The translations under genes and the position numbers were made by a program. Below the pieces are notes generated by a model that was not told the DNA's origin, ran no database searches, and saw only the letters and a program-made list of their open reading frames with translations. From assembly GCA_014526335.1 (NCBI GenBank), contig JACTAT010000201.1, positions 51,501 to 115,500 on the forward strand: a stretch of 64,000 nt of DNA, in the 5' to 3' direction. Within the stretch, counting starts at the first letter, position 1; every line of letters starts with the position of its first letter. Shown in pieces: positions 10,692 through 22,210 of this stretch. Origin of the DNA: Chrysaora quinquecirrha. Taxonomy: Eukaryota > Cnidaria > Scyphozoa > Semaeostomeae > Pelagiidae.

Positions 10692-12439
10692 CTAGAACTC
10701 TTCTTCATTCTCGAACTGGTCAATAATCTTAAATGACTCTTCTGCAACAGCAGCAGCTGCACGCTTTGTTCTTCGGGTGGTCATTTCAGTTTCATCTTCT
10801 TCATTTACAATTTGATTTTCTTGACCTTGACCGATTTGAGTTTCTAGCGGATATAATTTCTGCAACGGTCTCTCTATCTTTTGTCCATTTGCAATCAATA
10901 ATCTCGCACCTCTTACAACATCGTCTTTTCCTTTCATAAGCCTTGTAATTCGTCCTAAATTCCAGAATGAGCGATTTGTGTGTTTCTCTCCTTCTATAAG
11001 TACGACATCTCCTTCCTTGACTGGTGACGTTGTCTCCTTTCTCTTAGATATTCGGTGTTGCTCCCGCAAGTTGATTAAATATTCGAGCTTCCAGCGTCTT
11101 CGATAATGATCTAGTAATTTTGACAAATGTGTAGCGCGACCTCTTAAAGTTTCACTGTTATTGGGGAAGTCTGGATCTTCAGTAGAGTCATCGTGGTGTT
11201 TAGTAGGTAACTGGAGAAGTCTCTTTCCTATTATTAGGTGCGACGGTGTCAATGCTTCTTCGAGACTTTCAGGATAAATGTACGTCAAAGGACGAGAATT
11301 CAATACACCTTCAATTTCAATCAGGACTGTCTGTAGTTCGTTGAATGTCAAGTTAGCTTTGCCGATGCATTTTTTCAAACTTATCTTCACAGATTTAATT
11401 AATCTCTCGTAGAAGCCACCCCACCAGGGGGCCCTTGCAAGATTGAATTTCCAGATTATAGCCTTTTCGGCAAGTAAGCATCGTAGTTCTGATGATTGAA
11501 TAATTCTTCTTAAGGTTTTCGAGAATGCCTTAAATGTCTTCGCATTATCTGTAACGATGATACTCGGGATTCCTCTACGGCTGATGAATCTGCGAAAGCA
11601 TAATGCAAATGACTGCGCACTAAGATCTTGTACGAGTTCCAAATGTACAGCTCTAGTTGAACCGCATGTAATCGAGCTATGTACACTTTCTTACTTTCTC
11701 TTGAAGAACTCTTTATGAACAACGGCCCAGCAAAATCGATGCCTGCAGATGCAAATGCACTGTCATGTTTGACTCTGAATTCTGGTAACTGACTTTGTTT
11801 CGGTGTACCGTACGATAAACCTTCTAATTTCTTGCACAGTTTGCATTTATGAATTGTTTTCTTCACAACCTGACGACCTCAGATGATCCAGTTTTTCGAT
11901 CGGAGTTCCAGTAAAGTATCTTTAGTTCCACTGTGTAAGACGTTCTTATGACATTTGCATATGATAAGTGTAGTAACATAGTGATCTCTAGGAATCAATA
12001 TCGGGTATTTCGTTTCGTAGGTAAGATCTGCATGTTCGAGTCGTCCTTGACAGCGAATAATTCCGTCATCATCTATAAATGTTCTTAATTGTTTCTCAAC
12101 TTCGCGAAGCTTTTCCCCTTTAAGAGTAGATTGCATATCTCTTATCCAGTAAATTTCGGCCTTTTGTAGGTCTTCGGTTGTTATCCTTTCTTTGTTCTTA
12201 GATTTACTTCGACATTTCTGAATAAATCGTAGGACGTATGCCGTTACTCGGAGGAGCCTTTCATATGAGCTGTATCTCATGCAGTCAATGACTTTTGATA
12301 TACAGGGCTGTTCTCTGGTATCAACCAGGAGTGTTGTGTTTGCTGTGCCTTTGCAAGAGGACCTCAATTCTTGTAAGCAGGTTTCAGGAGGTTCGGTTGG
12401 ATTACATTCTTTAGGCCACTCTGTTTCATCCTTTATCAA
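10692..12439 (-). pseudogene. BEL/Pao integrase region of pol
   Basis: Reading from 12,439 downward, the zinc-binding N-terminal region ends with a CHKNVLHSGTKDTLLELRS motif. The catalytic core follows with IDFAGPLF (first Asp), VTDNAKTF (second Asp) and WWGGFYERL (Glu), then 'LNSRPLTY', 'TPSHLIIGKRL' and the C-terminal DUF5641-like part ending near 10,692. The core is split by frame changes near 11,870 and 11,640. The last 316 codons (10,692-11,642) are intact and include the second Asp and the Glu. The same breaks occur in the second copy, so they predate the duplication or are shared assembly errors. Confidence 0.88.
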
Positions 12440-12904
12440 CCACTCTGGTCCCTTGAACCAACGAGAATCTTCTGTCAGGTTTGCTGGATTGCTGTTTCTG
12501 GTCGGAATATCAGCTGGATTTTGATGCCCTGGACAATGATTCCAGACATCTCTTGGTGTAAGCTTTCTAATTTCTTGAACACGATTCTTTCCACTCCTTC
12601 TGCTCGCCGTTTATCCAGTAGAATGCAACGATGGAGTCGGTCCAGCATCTGACTATTGTCACATTAAACAGAGGGGTTAATGCTTGCTTTACCAAACTGA
12701 TAAGTCTAGCGAGAATAAGCGCAGATAAAAGTTCAAGTCTAGGTAGAGTTATCTTTCCGAGTGGTGCGACTCTTGACTTTGACATGACGAGATTGACCTT
12801 AGATTTTCCGTTGAGTTATCTTTGCATATACACAAGCAGCATAGGCCTGTTCTGAACTATCACAGAATCCCATCAACTGTATCTCAGAGGGTTTCTCCCT
12901 TATA
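12440..12904 (-). pseudogene. BEL/Pao RNase H region of pol
   Basis: The minus strand carries SKSRVAPLGKITLPRLELL, then CWTDSIVAFYWI, the two conserved stretches of BEL/Pao RNase H, followed by a 'HCPGHQNPADIPTR' type segment before the integrase. Frame changes occur near 12,566 and near 12,786-12,904. RNase H removes the RNA strand during reverse transcription in the cytoplasmic particle. Confidence 0.8.
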
Positions 12905-14585
12905 TCAGAAAAGTAGTATCTTTGTACTGAGATTTTTACTTACACGCATTATTTGAGCTGTGAGTTTCGTCAGTTCATCATTCAGGTATTTGGGAAGAGC
13001 TTCATCCCATCCAATCTTTCCAAGAAATAACTTTTGGAGAAAAACTTTCAATGGTGTTGTAACCGGAGAGATAAGTCCAACAGGATCAAAGATTCTTGCA
13101 ATGAGACTCAATACACTGCGTTTTGTTGCTTCTGTTTTACGAAAACTACCAATTAGTTTTGAGAGTTCGAAAATGAATGTATCTTCTTTATTGTCCCATT
13201 TCAATCCTAAGATTCTGAGCTCGTCCACTTCAGCATTGTTATTGGACTTTAGAGTTGTTTTTGCGTAAGATTGATCATCTTCAGCAGTGACGTCCTTGTT
13301 TTTCTCTTCTATTATCGTTTCGGATTCTCTCGAAAGAATATGTGACGTCACTTCTTCAGAGTTTGACAGCCATTTTCGCAAGTTAAAGTTTCCTTTCTCA
13401 TTATCATTTTGACGCATCATAGATTTTCAATACTTCGTTGACAGTATAACCTCCTGTGTTTACGTCATCTGCGTAAAGACTATTAAGAAGCTTCGTGCAT
13501 ACTTCGGGATTTTCCTTCATGTTACGCTCCAAGTGTTCCTTCAATGTTGCATTGAGCAAGAATGGGCTGCACGAAACCCCAAAGACTACTCTTTTAAATC
13601 GGTAGGTGATTATTTCAGGTGCAGGCAAGTTAATATCATTGAACCATAGAAAACGAAGAGCGTCTCTATCATCTGGACAGACAGATATCATTAAGAATGC
13701 CTTCTCAATGTCAGCGCTTAGTGCTATTGGGTACATTCTAAATCTTGCGACAATTTCAGCAACGGTTTTGAGAAGGCAAGGACCTGTATAGAGGCATCTA
13801 TTTAGTGATGTTCCTTCAGCACTTTTTGCTGACGCATCATACACTATGCGAACCTTGGTCGTCGCTTTGTCTTCGCGAACCACTGGGTGATGTGGAAGGT
13901 ATGTAGTCTTCCTACTAGTGCTTCTTGGTCTCTTGCAACTGTTTCGATAATGCCTTTCTGTTCTTGCTCTCTAATGATGGCATCATATTCTTTGAATAGA
14001 GGAATATTATTATTAACTAATTTTGTAGTTGTCCGGCAATACTGGATGATCAGGTTTCCAAGGGAGTTTATCTTCATAGCGTCCTTCAGTAAATGATATT
14101 TCTTCCTTGAATGACTCATACACAGACTGTTCTTCCTTAAGTACTCCAATGGACTCAAGTTTCCAAAATTTGGAAACTTGTTCTTCAAGTGTTGTTTGAT
14201 CTTCCTGCACTATAGCTTCAAGCTTCAAGACATGCGTTTGTACAACATTCACTTCAGCTGTTCCTGTACATGGATAATCGTCAACTGGACCTGACAATAT
14301 CCATCCTAGAGTTGATTCTAATGCAGATGGGCCTCTTTCTCCTTTTATCTCACGTCCAGACATAAAGCGCCAATAGTAATTTGATCCAATCAGTATTTCA
14401 CAGTCTAGTTCTTGATTAATTTCAGCTGGATAATCAGCGAGGCAAAGTCCAGCTAAATAGGATAACTGCTTGCTGCAAATTTGATCGCTTGTTCTGAGAG
14501 AGGCGCACAGAGAATTGGAACAACATAGGCCGTCACATAAACACAGAGTCCGTTATAAGAGCTTCGGACACAAAACTGTACAATA
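12905..14585 (-). pseudogene. BEL/Pao protease tail and reverse transcriptase
   Basis: From 14,585 downward the region holds the end of the aspartic protease and the linker ('LGWILSGPV' is typical), then reverse transcriptase with VRIVYDASAKS, LSADIEKAF (catalytic Asp), FGVSCSPFLLN and the active-site box LYADDVNTGG near 13,460-13,480. The thumb follows with LIARIFDPVGLISP. Frame shifts occur near 14,030, 13,860, 13,410 and 12,900, so no single protein is possible as assembled. The YADD box itself is intact. Confidence 0.88.
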
Positions 14586-16229
14586 TCACATGTCTGAATA
14601 GTTCCTGCATCGCACCTTTACTTCGATGGTCTCTTGGCTGACAGTAGGAAGCTGGAGAGCATCTCTCAAATTGGCAGAAATATATGAATGCTTGCTTCCA
14701 GTATCGAAAATCAAACGTGATATCTTTTCACTATTTTGATTTGTTGGTGATGAGATATAGCCCCTTGCTGTCTGTAGCAGAATAGATGTTCTACACTGAA
14801 CATGCATTGTCATGGTCTGTGTAACTGGAGGTGTACCAATAGACCTCGGAGATGGCTGATTTGCTTGATTAACTGTTGGCGAATTCTGGTTCAAATTTCT
14901 TTGAACTTGCTGAGTGACGTTTGGAGTATTTCTCATTGGTGGTCTAGCTTCGCCCAAAACGGGTCTCGCACTGTCGCAAATAGCTTGATGGTGTCGTTGT
15001 TTACAGATAAAACAATAAATATTGCTCTTGCATTCTCTAGAGCGGTGCCCTTTCTTAAGACACACAAAACATTGACCTTGTTTCAGCAAAATTTGTTTTC
15101 TTTGAGCAGGATCAGTCACTACTGTGCACTTTGCAGAGAGATGATGATTTTTGCAAAAACTGCAAGTTACTCTATTTTCATTGTTCAACAAGGCAGCTGT
15201 TGTTGGAAATGCGTTTCGATTAGGTCTACTTTGCACAGTATAGTTACCTTTGGCATTCAGGTGGGCACATTGTTCTCTAGCAGTCAAATCCGCCTTAATG
15301 ATTTCAAGAATTCGTCCAAGCTCCCATTCTTCGTTCTTGATTTGTTTCGTAACTGCCAGACGCACTTCATCAGGCAGTTTACTCATTACCATAGGGTTAA
15401 GAAAAGGCCCATATTCCTTTAAATCATATCCCAAAGTTTTCAAACTTCTCACATTTGTGTCTATTTTATCAACAAGAATTCTGAGACCCTTCACATCCTT
15501 ATCAGTAGAAACAGTATTGAGGTTCATCAAAGCTTCAATATGAGAATTGACTATGATCTGTTTCTGTGCAAATCTGTCCTTGAGCAAATCTACAGCTATC
15601 TTATAGTTAGCATCAGTCGTTTGGATTCCTGATATCGCTGCTGCAGCCTTTCCTTCTAATAGAGTTCTCAAGTGTCTGAATTTATTGACAGGTGTGATTG
15701 AGCTATTGTCATTAACAACACCAAAAGCATCCCAAAACTCATGCCACCGTTTTGGGTCACCAGAATACTTAGGCAATGATAACTTCGGCAAATGTGCAAT
15801 TTGATTCGCTGGCTGCATGCTATAAACAACAGGACCTGAATTCGAGGGTGGCGTTGGGCTTGCGCTGGCGCTAGGCTGCTGAATGGCAGCTCTAGGTAAT
15901 TTCTTTGCATCAAGATCTACTAAACAGGCTTGAATTTCAGCTTGCCACCCCTCTGCTTCAACGACCGTAGCTTCAATTTCATCATCATTCACGAGAAGGA
16001 AAATCTCTTCATCTATTGCTCTTAATAATTTTGATTTATCATTAAGGTTTCTACTCAAACGTTCAATGAGAGTGCTTTCAGGGTTTTCTTTTTCGAGAAG
16101 AGCTTTGCATTCCCCAACTAGTTTAGTAGTGTGTGCTCTGTATCCTCCCCTGATTCTTTTCTTTCTAGAGACTAAGGATACTGACTGGCTAGGGGGTTCT
16201 GTACCACTAGGGTTACCTTCCTGAGACAT
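14586..16229 (-). CDS. BEL/Pao Gag with start of aspartic protease
   Basis: An open frame of 547 codons starts at an ATG 66 bases from the 5' LTR. The N-terminal half is a capsid-type helical region (with PKLSLPKYSGDPKRWHEFWD, the usual BEL Gag signature near residue 150). The C-terminal part has three Cys-His knuckles: CSFCKNHHLSAKC, CFVCLKKGHRSREC and CFICKQRHHQAIC. It ends with LIFDTGSKHSYIS, the active-site turn of a pepsin-like protease, after which the frame breaks. Gag would form the cytoplasmic particle and bind RNA. It is the longest intact frame of this element. Confidence 0.9.
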   Translation of the reverse strand: MSQEGNPSGTEPPSQSVSLVSRKKRIRGGYRAHTTKLVGECKALLEKENPESTLIERLSRNLNDKSKLLRAIDEEIFLLVNDDEIEATVVEAEGWQAEIQACLVDLDAKKLPRAAIQQPSASASPTPPSNSGPVVYSMQPANQIAHLPKLSLPKYSGDPKRWHEFWDAFGVVNDNSSITPVNKFRHLRTLLEGKAAAAISGIQTTDANYKIAVDLLKDRFAQKQIIVNSHIEALMNLNTVSTDKDVKGLRILVDKIDTNVRSLKTLGYDLKEYGPFLNPMVMSKLPDEVRLAVTKQIKNEEWELGRILEIIKADLTAREQCAHLNAKGNYTVQSRPNRNAFPTTAALLNNENRVTCSFCKNHHLSAKCTVVTDPAQRKQILLKQGQCFVCLKKGHRSRECKSNIYCFICKQRHHQAICDSARPVLGEARPPMRNTPNVTQQVQRNLNQNSPTVNQANQPSPRSIGTPPVTQTMTMHVQCRTSILLQTARGYISSPTNQNSEKISRLIFDTGSKHSYISANLRDALQLPTVSQETIEVKVRCRNYSDM

Positions 16230-16276
16230 CTTATCAAAATTTCAAAGAAAACTCAATAATATATACAACAACCAAC

Positions 16277-16294
16277 ATCCGGTTCGGTGGACCA
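16277..16294 (-). promoter_or_regulatory. Primer binding site
   Basis: Directly after the 5' LTR the element strand reads TGGTCCACCGAACCGGAT. A TGG start is expected for pairing with a tRNA 3' CCA end; I cannot assign the tRNA without a search. Confidence 0.7.
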
Positions 16295-17091
16295 TGTAGA
16301 AAAGCCTGCCTTCGATTCAATTCTTGGCCCGAAAGTCTGCAGGCTAGATACTCAAAAACTGAGTTCAAACGAAACGAATCTTAGGTTTGGATCAAACGAC
16401 AAAATCAAAGAGGACTGTATAATGTTCGAATAAAACAACAACGAAATTCTAAATACTAAAACAACACAGAATAGAGTACGCAATTGTAACCCAATCTAAA
16501 TACAATTAAACGACAACGAAAAACAAAGACTATCAACATCAACGATTCAGTACGATTTCAAACACGATAAGGAATTTTGTCACCTGGTGGTATTCGTCAA
16601 TACTTCCTTTCCATTTACAGTTCCATATTCAGCAGAGTAATATTTATATCCTTTCAATGCAAGTGTTTAAGTCTTGTCAAAAATCCAAATTCCCTTCAGC
16701 GATAAATTCTTTTCAATAAAGTTCAGTTATAAAATCCAGCGAGTATATATCAAACGACTATTTCCAAGAGTAGCTTATATCACAAAAGTGTATCCAAATC
16801 CAAGAGTATATTCAGCGAGTGTATCCATAAACAAGAGTATATCAAATAAGTTTACGTGTTTCATCAAAGTAAGTTCATAGTTTTAAAGTTCAGCAGTTTA
16901 AACACGTTCGATGAATCCAACGATTTCAATGTCTACTTCACGATTCAAGACTAAAAATTCAAGACAAAAAACAAACAACCTCAGAATCCATCAAAAACAA
17001 GGCAATAAAATTCCTCGACATGCATACTTCAAAAGAACCAATCAACAAACCATCAGGGTTGACGCACGTAACTAATTCGATTTATTGTACA
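16295..17091 (-). repeat. BEL 5' LTR
   Basis: A 797-bp copy of the LTR at 9,869-10,664, followed at 17,092 by sequence resembling the 8-bp array. Confidence 0.95.
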
Positions 17092-17570
17092 CTTGGTCAC
17101 CGAGCTGCCCAGCTGGTTAGTTGATGCTGGTTTGCACGCACGTCTGCACAAGTTTTTTATCTGATGTACTTAATACAATGCCTAAACATCATTGTACCCC
17201 CTTAATTAATAGAAGTCAAAGAGCAAAACTAAAGGGTTTTGCAAAAAATTTTACACGCTGTAAATTTGACGCAACCTCTTAATACAACGCCTTAATAGCC
17301 TTAATAGCGCCTCAATAGAAGTCAAATAATAAATCAAGTCGGTATAGCTAAAGCTTTGACACGTTGTACTACTTCCATATACCATTTCTTAATGCTATCG
17401 TACCTTTAATTCAAATCTAAGAAAAGAACGAAGAGGTGTTTCAATTTTATTTATCTGATGTACCCCCTTAATACAATTCCTTAATACCATTGAACCCCCT
17501 AAATAGAAGTCAACGGGATACGCCGCCTTAATACAATTCCTAAACACCCGGATTCCCCAGTATAACGTTA
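17092..17570. repeat. Array remnant and degenerate repeats
   Basis: The first 35 bases (ACCGAGCTGCCCAGCTGG and surroundings) look like the far side of the 8-bp array. From 17,160 words such as CTTAATACAATTCC and AATAGAAGTCAA recur four or five times at irregular spacing. No gene is seen. Confidence 0.55.
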
Positions 17571-18150
17571 AATTCCGATTCCTTGATTCTCTAATTCCCG
17601 TTCCTACTTTTACAGACTGAGGACCATTTAGGGTCGTTAACGTAAAATTGCTTGAATACTAAATCTGTAAAACTTTTTATTATCAGCATTAATCTTATAT
17701 GCTATTCGATCTTTTTATTTTTGCAAATATTTCAGCTTTTTTGAAATAAATCTAAATTTTTTAATCTGAAAATTTTTATAAAAAATAAAGTATTTAACTT
17801 GAAATTTTAGAAAATGTATTTAAATTTGCTAAAATTATTTTGGAATTTTCGATGAATTTGAAATTAAAGGGTTTTAGAAAATGTTTAATTTTTTATTTTT
17901 TCGCAACTTAGGGAATGTCCTTCTCGTCTATCATTTAATTTTAGAAACAATTGTTAAATTTTCTTAATTTATCCTAATTTGAAACTTGCCATTAATTAAA
18001 ATTTAAATTTCTTGAATTTTTAAATTTTCTTAATTAATTTCCTAAATTCAGAATTCTAAGAAAGTTTCAAATAACTTTCTAATTTCAAAAATTTTTTATT
18101 CCTCGATTCAAAATTTGAAAGTTGAAAGATTTCAATTTTGTTAACTTTGT
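17571..18150. other. AT-rich spacer with a dispersed repeat
   Basis: The segment 17,571-17,660, containing CCATTTAGGGTCGTTAACGT, recurs at about 18,470-18,550. The rest is very AT-rich (many runs of AAATTT) and holds no supported gene. Confidence 0.6.
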
Positions 18151-18945
18151 GCCTTTAGCGGTTGCAATGAAACAAAAATAAGTGTGTTCACTCTATCATT
18201 CACTCTATTTGAAATAGAATTTGATTACATAAATTTAATAAGACATACCATAAATTAATGAGACATGAATTCGTGATGACCTTAAATTAGGCTGACAGTT
18301 TTCTCAAGTGAACTGAGATGACGCCACGAAATCCGTAAACAAACATAGAACCATCAATGCTCTGAAATGAAATTCTTAATTCTCTTTTTACGTTCACTAT
18401 TTTGTTGCAATTGTGAAACGAAACAAATATAAAGAACTGAACAATTGATAAACACCTTGACGTCATATTTCCGATTCCTCGATTCCCTAATTCCCCATTC
18501 CCACTTTTACACACTCAGAACCATTTAGGGTCGTTAACGTAAAATAGCTAGAAGGACATGATCCAATGAATTGAAACGACGCAACAGTTGCAATTAAACA
18601 AGAAATAAGTGTATTCACTCTACCATTCACTCTATTTGACATCGAATTTTATTCAATAAATTTAATAACACATACCATAAATCAATAAGACAAAAATTCG
18701 CACTGACCTTGAATAAGGTGACAGTTTACTCAAGTCAACTGAGCTGACGCAACAAAATCACGTAAACAAAAATCCAGTCAATTGAGATGACGCAACCAGA
18801 TCACGTAAACAAACATCGACAGAGCCGAGAATATTCTGAAATAAATTCTTAATCGTCTTCTTACTTTCACTGTTTTGTTGCGATTGTGGAACGAAACAAA
18901 TATAAAAGAACTGAACAAATGATAAACGCAATCATCGTTTTCCAA
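18150..18945. repeat. Diverged tandem duplication, about 400 bp units
   Basis: 18,150-18,450 and 18,575-18,935 are imperfect copies of each other. Both contain AAGTGT(G/A)TTCACTCTA, CACTCTATTTGA, ATAAATTTAATAA, ACATACCATAAAT, GACAGTTT and ACGAAACAAATATAAA in the same order. The second unit has an extra internal repeat of about 38 bp around GACGCAAC(A/C)A and ATCACGTAAACAAA. The family is not recognised; no coding capacity. Confidence 0.8.
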
Positions 18946-18959
18946 CAGCTCTCGAACTT

Positions 18960-19452
18960 TTAAGAAATTTATTCCTTGTTTCTTGTGGATGCACGGGTGG
19001 ATGTGCCAGGAAACACGGCGATCATTCTAGACGCCGATACCCGTGACGCAGCACCGAAATGGATCTTACCCGTGACCGGACGTACCCATACATTGGTTGC
19101 GCGAACGAGGTCGATTGTTCCCAGAGCGTGGCGAATTGCCATCGGGAGCTCGCGGGTTCGTGCCTGAAATGTTTTCGAAGGGCGGGGAATGCTGCCTAAG
19201 TGTACACAACGACGCTCTTTTGTTTTCTTTTGTTTTTTCGCGCGACATTAGACCAATATCGAGAAGAATAATCGGTATTTGCCAAGCTGTGTCACAGCTG
19301 GCAGCAGCCTGGCCCGAACGAGGCGACGATGACAAGGTACCACGTCGGTGGCTCGATCACGCACGGGAGTTGGCGAACCGGGGAGCGGCCGAACTTCGGA
19401 TCGAACTCTTACAAGGAAACGCGCGTGCCAAGACCACCGCCTCCTTAGCGTA
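18960..19452. other. GC-richer segment of unknown origin
   Basis: Base composition changes sharply here compared with both sides. A plus-strand open frame of about 119 codons (19,097-19,456) rich in Arg and Glu is present, but I recognise no domain. It may be part of an unrecognised mobile element or an exon fragment. It ends at the 3' side of the LINE. Confidence 0.3.
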
Positions 19453-21785
19453 TTAGTATAGAGATAATTCGAGATACACATCATCATTACTAGTCATGGA
19501 TTTCACACCCAGAGCATATTTGCAAGCTTCGAGGTGCCGCTGTTCTAGTTTGGGTTGTTCACTAATTCCCCATACCTCAGAAGCATAGTTTAGAATCAGC
19601 ATTATGGTGTGATCAAAAAGAAATAAGAAGAGTCTAAGTTGAAACCCAACCCAATAATTATTTTTGTTAAGCAGAGAGAAATAACATTTTTGAGCCTTTT
19701 TTTTAACCTTTTCTTCATGTTCTGAGAAACATCCATTTGACTGTAGGGTTACACCCAGATATTTGTACGATTCACACTCTTCAACTTCCTTGCCCCCAAG
19801 ACACCAAACTGGCAAATTTTTGGTTTAGCTCAAGATTTGTGTTTTTCATTTCTGATAACCATAATTTTAGTTTCTCCCATATTCACTTTCATATTTATGG
19901 ATTTCATAAATCTTTCAAGCACATCTAGTTGTGCCTGAAGGTCGTTTGGATTTCTACCTATCAAAACAAGATTATCAGCGTAAAGAAGTGAATGTATTGA
20001 CTCGTCTCCCAGATTGACACCTTCAGATTCCTCACACAATTTATTATGCAGATCATTCAAAAATAAAGCAAAGAGTAAGGGCCTTAAAAGGCAGCCTTGT
20101 CTTATGCCACAAGAGCAACGAAACACGTCAGTTAAGCTATCTTTACCCTTTAGGCATGACTTAAGAATATAGAGAGGATATTTTTATTAGGACATCTCCC
20201 TTTAACCCATAAAATAGAAGTTTAAGGCTGTGCAGAAGTTTCTTATGATCAAGTGAGCCGTATGCCTTTCTGAGATCAACAAACGAAAGGTAAAGAGCAC
20301 CTTTTTTATCCTGACATTTGATTGAATAGAGCGACAAATACTTCAAAAAATTTATTATTCAGGTTCTTCAGAAGTTCTGCACAAATCATATCAAGCCCAG
20401 GCGATTTGTCATGTTTTAGCTCATGCATCATATTTTTAACTTCAAAAGAAAGTAATAGGCCTGTTGAGTGATTTTTCAATTGAGGCAAGTGTAACATCAT
20501 CAAATAGATTTATAGTTTCAGTACTGAAATCATCCCTCAACGCTTCAGTGTCATCAGAAAATCGTTTATTAAAATAAGTTGCTACTGCATTGTTACTAAA
20601 GTTTCCACACACAGATCTAGATTTTGAAGATAGTTCCTTCCAGAAAGAGGCTGGCTCAGCATTTTTTAATTCCAAAAGTTAATTTCTCTCAGTGGTAAGA
20701 AAATTTTAGCTCTAACCAGTTTCTTATATTCTATTCTCAAAGAAAAATATGCATTCTGTGCCTCATTTGAGGTTCCCAAAACACCATGCTTTTTGAGAGC
20801 ATCTTTTAAACATTTGCAAGCACTGTTAAGGCTTTTCCTCATATCTTTGCATTCGTCATCAAACCAAGCTGACGGTTTATATGTTACATTTTTATTCCTT
20901 TCTGAAAACATTTGCCTTTGAAAAGACATTTTCTTTCGAGATTTCGACAAGCTTATGATGCATCTCATTGACGATTGAATCAACCGATGAATATGTGTCT
21001 TAGATTTGCTGCTGTATATTATCCAAAAATTTGTTTACACCTCCAGACTCTACAGCTGCAGCTTAACTTTCAATATATTTTTCATCAACAAAGAATCTTA
21101 AATAAGAATTGTTAATAAGCTCTTCTGTTGTATCAGAAAGTTGGCATTCAGAGACAAAAATTTCAGTCGAAGTTTCAGCTTGTTTTAAGTTAAAGATTTT
21201 TCGCTTATTTCCATTTGACAATGATCGGAGAATTTGTTAAGGTCAAGAATGTATAATCTTTCAACAAGACTAAAATGCTCAGATTTCAAAAGGGCATAGT
21301 CAACAACACTATTACCAAAAGTTTAGAATTAAGTAAAGGAGCTTGAATGAGTCATGTCCACTCTCCCATTAAGAATACGGAAACCAGTGGATTAACAGAA
21401 ATCAATTAAATACTTACTGTTAGTACAAATTATCTTATCGTCAGTATTGCATGTCTCAGGTGGCACGTCAGGATTGTAATTATCATCTTTTGGCAAGTAT
21501 TTGTCAGTTTCATCATTCTTTATGAAGTAATCTTTTTCTCCTGTTCTAGCATTAAAGTCGCCAAATAAAAGAACCCAAACCCTGTTTTCATAAATTGCGC
21601 ACTCATTCTGAAGTGTATTGAAAAATAGATACTGGTCAGACTAAACCCAGTTAGGGGTGCTGGACAGCATGTAAAGAAAACAAATAAACAGATCTGAATC
21701 CCAGCCAAAGGCATCTTTACTAATGTGGCACCAAACATAAAAATTAAAATTGGCGTCACGTCCGCAAATGCAAACACTCTTGGAA
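19453..21785 (-). pseudogene. Non-LTR retrotransposon (LINE), 5'-truncated and decayed
   Basis: From 21,785 downward the minus strand carries an apurinic-type endonuclease (LLFGDFNARTGEKDYF, then NSVVDYALLKS and FSDHC). A linker follows (AWFDDECKDMRKSLNSA), then reverse transcriptase motifs: HDKSPGLDMICAELLK, FVDLRKAYGSLDH, GIRQGCLLRPLLFALFLNDL, LLYADNLVL and YLGVTLQSNG, ending with ILNYASEVWG. The active-site box reads YADN rather than YADD. At least six frame breaks and stops occur. The endonuclease start is missing at the 5' end. It resembles RTE/CR1-like families; the clade needs a tree. Confidence 0.88.
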
Positions 21786-21889
21786 AATTTTCTCGAAATC
21801 GGTAAGTACCTTTAACTTTTCTCTACTACAATTTTAATTTTTCCCGCGATAAAATCCTCATCACGTGACGCGTTATCATCGAATGACTT

Positions 21890-22107
21890 TCTGAAGAAGG
21901 CTAGATCTGATTGGTTGGTTGATTATGTTTCCAACTTACAGCGATTTGATTGGTTAAAACTCTTGTTTCCAAGGTTTCTATGAAGAAGACTAGGTCTAGC
22001 TTACAGCGATTTGATTGGTTAAAACTCTTGTTTCTAGAAAGTTCTGAAGAAGACTAGGTCTAGCTTACAGCGATTTGATTGGTTAAAAGTCTTGTTTCCA
22101 AGGCTTC
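21890..22107. repeat. Tandem repeat of about 65 bp with ATTGG boxes
   Basis: Three units carry GAAGAAGACTAGGTCTAG (modified in the first) and CTTACAGCGATTTGATTGG followed by TTAAAA(C/G)TCTTGTTT. Each unit has an ATTGG word (CCAAT on the other strand). The repeats lie between the LINE and the first Polinton gene, where Polintons often have subterminal repeats and promoters. A similar TCTGATTGGTTAAT occurs before the gene at 27,404. Confidence 0.75.
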
Positions 22108-22210
22108 TTCCAAGGCTTTTAGAAACACACTAAACCGTTGAGTTTGTTGTTTTTATTTTGTTTCAACTTACTGCGACCTGTTGTGTTTAGTTGCAAGTCT
22201 CAAAGAAAAG

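Larger units (their letters stand above)
1217..13179. repeat. Long direct repeat, copy 1
   Basis: This stretch is repeated after the assembly gap at 52,031-64,000 with a shift of 50,814 bases, growing to 50,818, 50,820 and 50,821 through a few small indels. By eye I find only about ten isolated differences in 12 kb (for example near 6,592, 7,205, 7,530 and 10,572) plus one cluster at the GC hairpin island near 6,773-6,900. The second copy starts exactly at the gap edge and continues past the window end, so neither true boundary of the repeat is visible. Confidence 0.97.
9869..17091 (-). mobile_element. BEL/Pao LTR retrotransposon, decayed
   Basis: A 7.2-kb element lies on the minus strand with two 796/797-bp LTRs (9,869-10,664 and 16,295-17,091), each bounded by TGT...ACA. 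The polypurine tract abuts the left (3') LTR and a TGG-starting primer binding site abuts the right (5') LTR. Gene order is gag with three zinc knuckles, aspartic protease, reverse transcriptase, RNase H, and integrase with a DUF5641-type tail, which is the BEL/Pao order. About nine differences separate the LTRs (close to 99% identity), suggesting a young insertion, yet pol is broken by several frameshifts. Both flanks are the 8-bp array. No exact target duplication is visible (CTTA versus CTTG). Confidence 0.95.

Noticed and set aside
9864..17096. Exact target-site duplication of the BEL element
   Set aside because: The bases next to the LTRs (CTTA and CTTG) do not match exactly, so I do not claim one.
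19097..19456. 119-codon plus-strand frame in the GC-richer segment
   Set aside because: No motif, no start context and no neighbouring exon supports it; kept only as an unknown segment.
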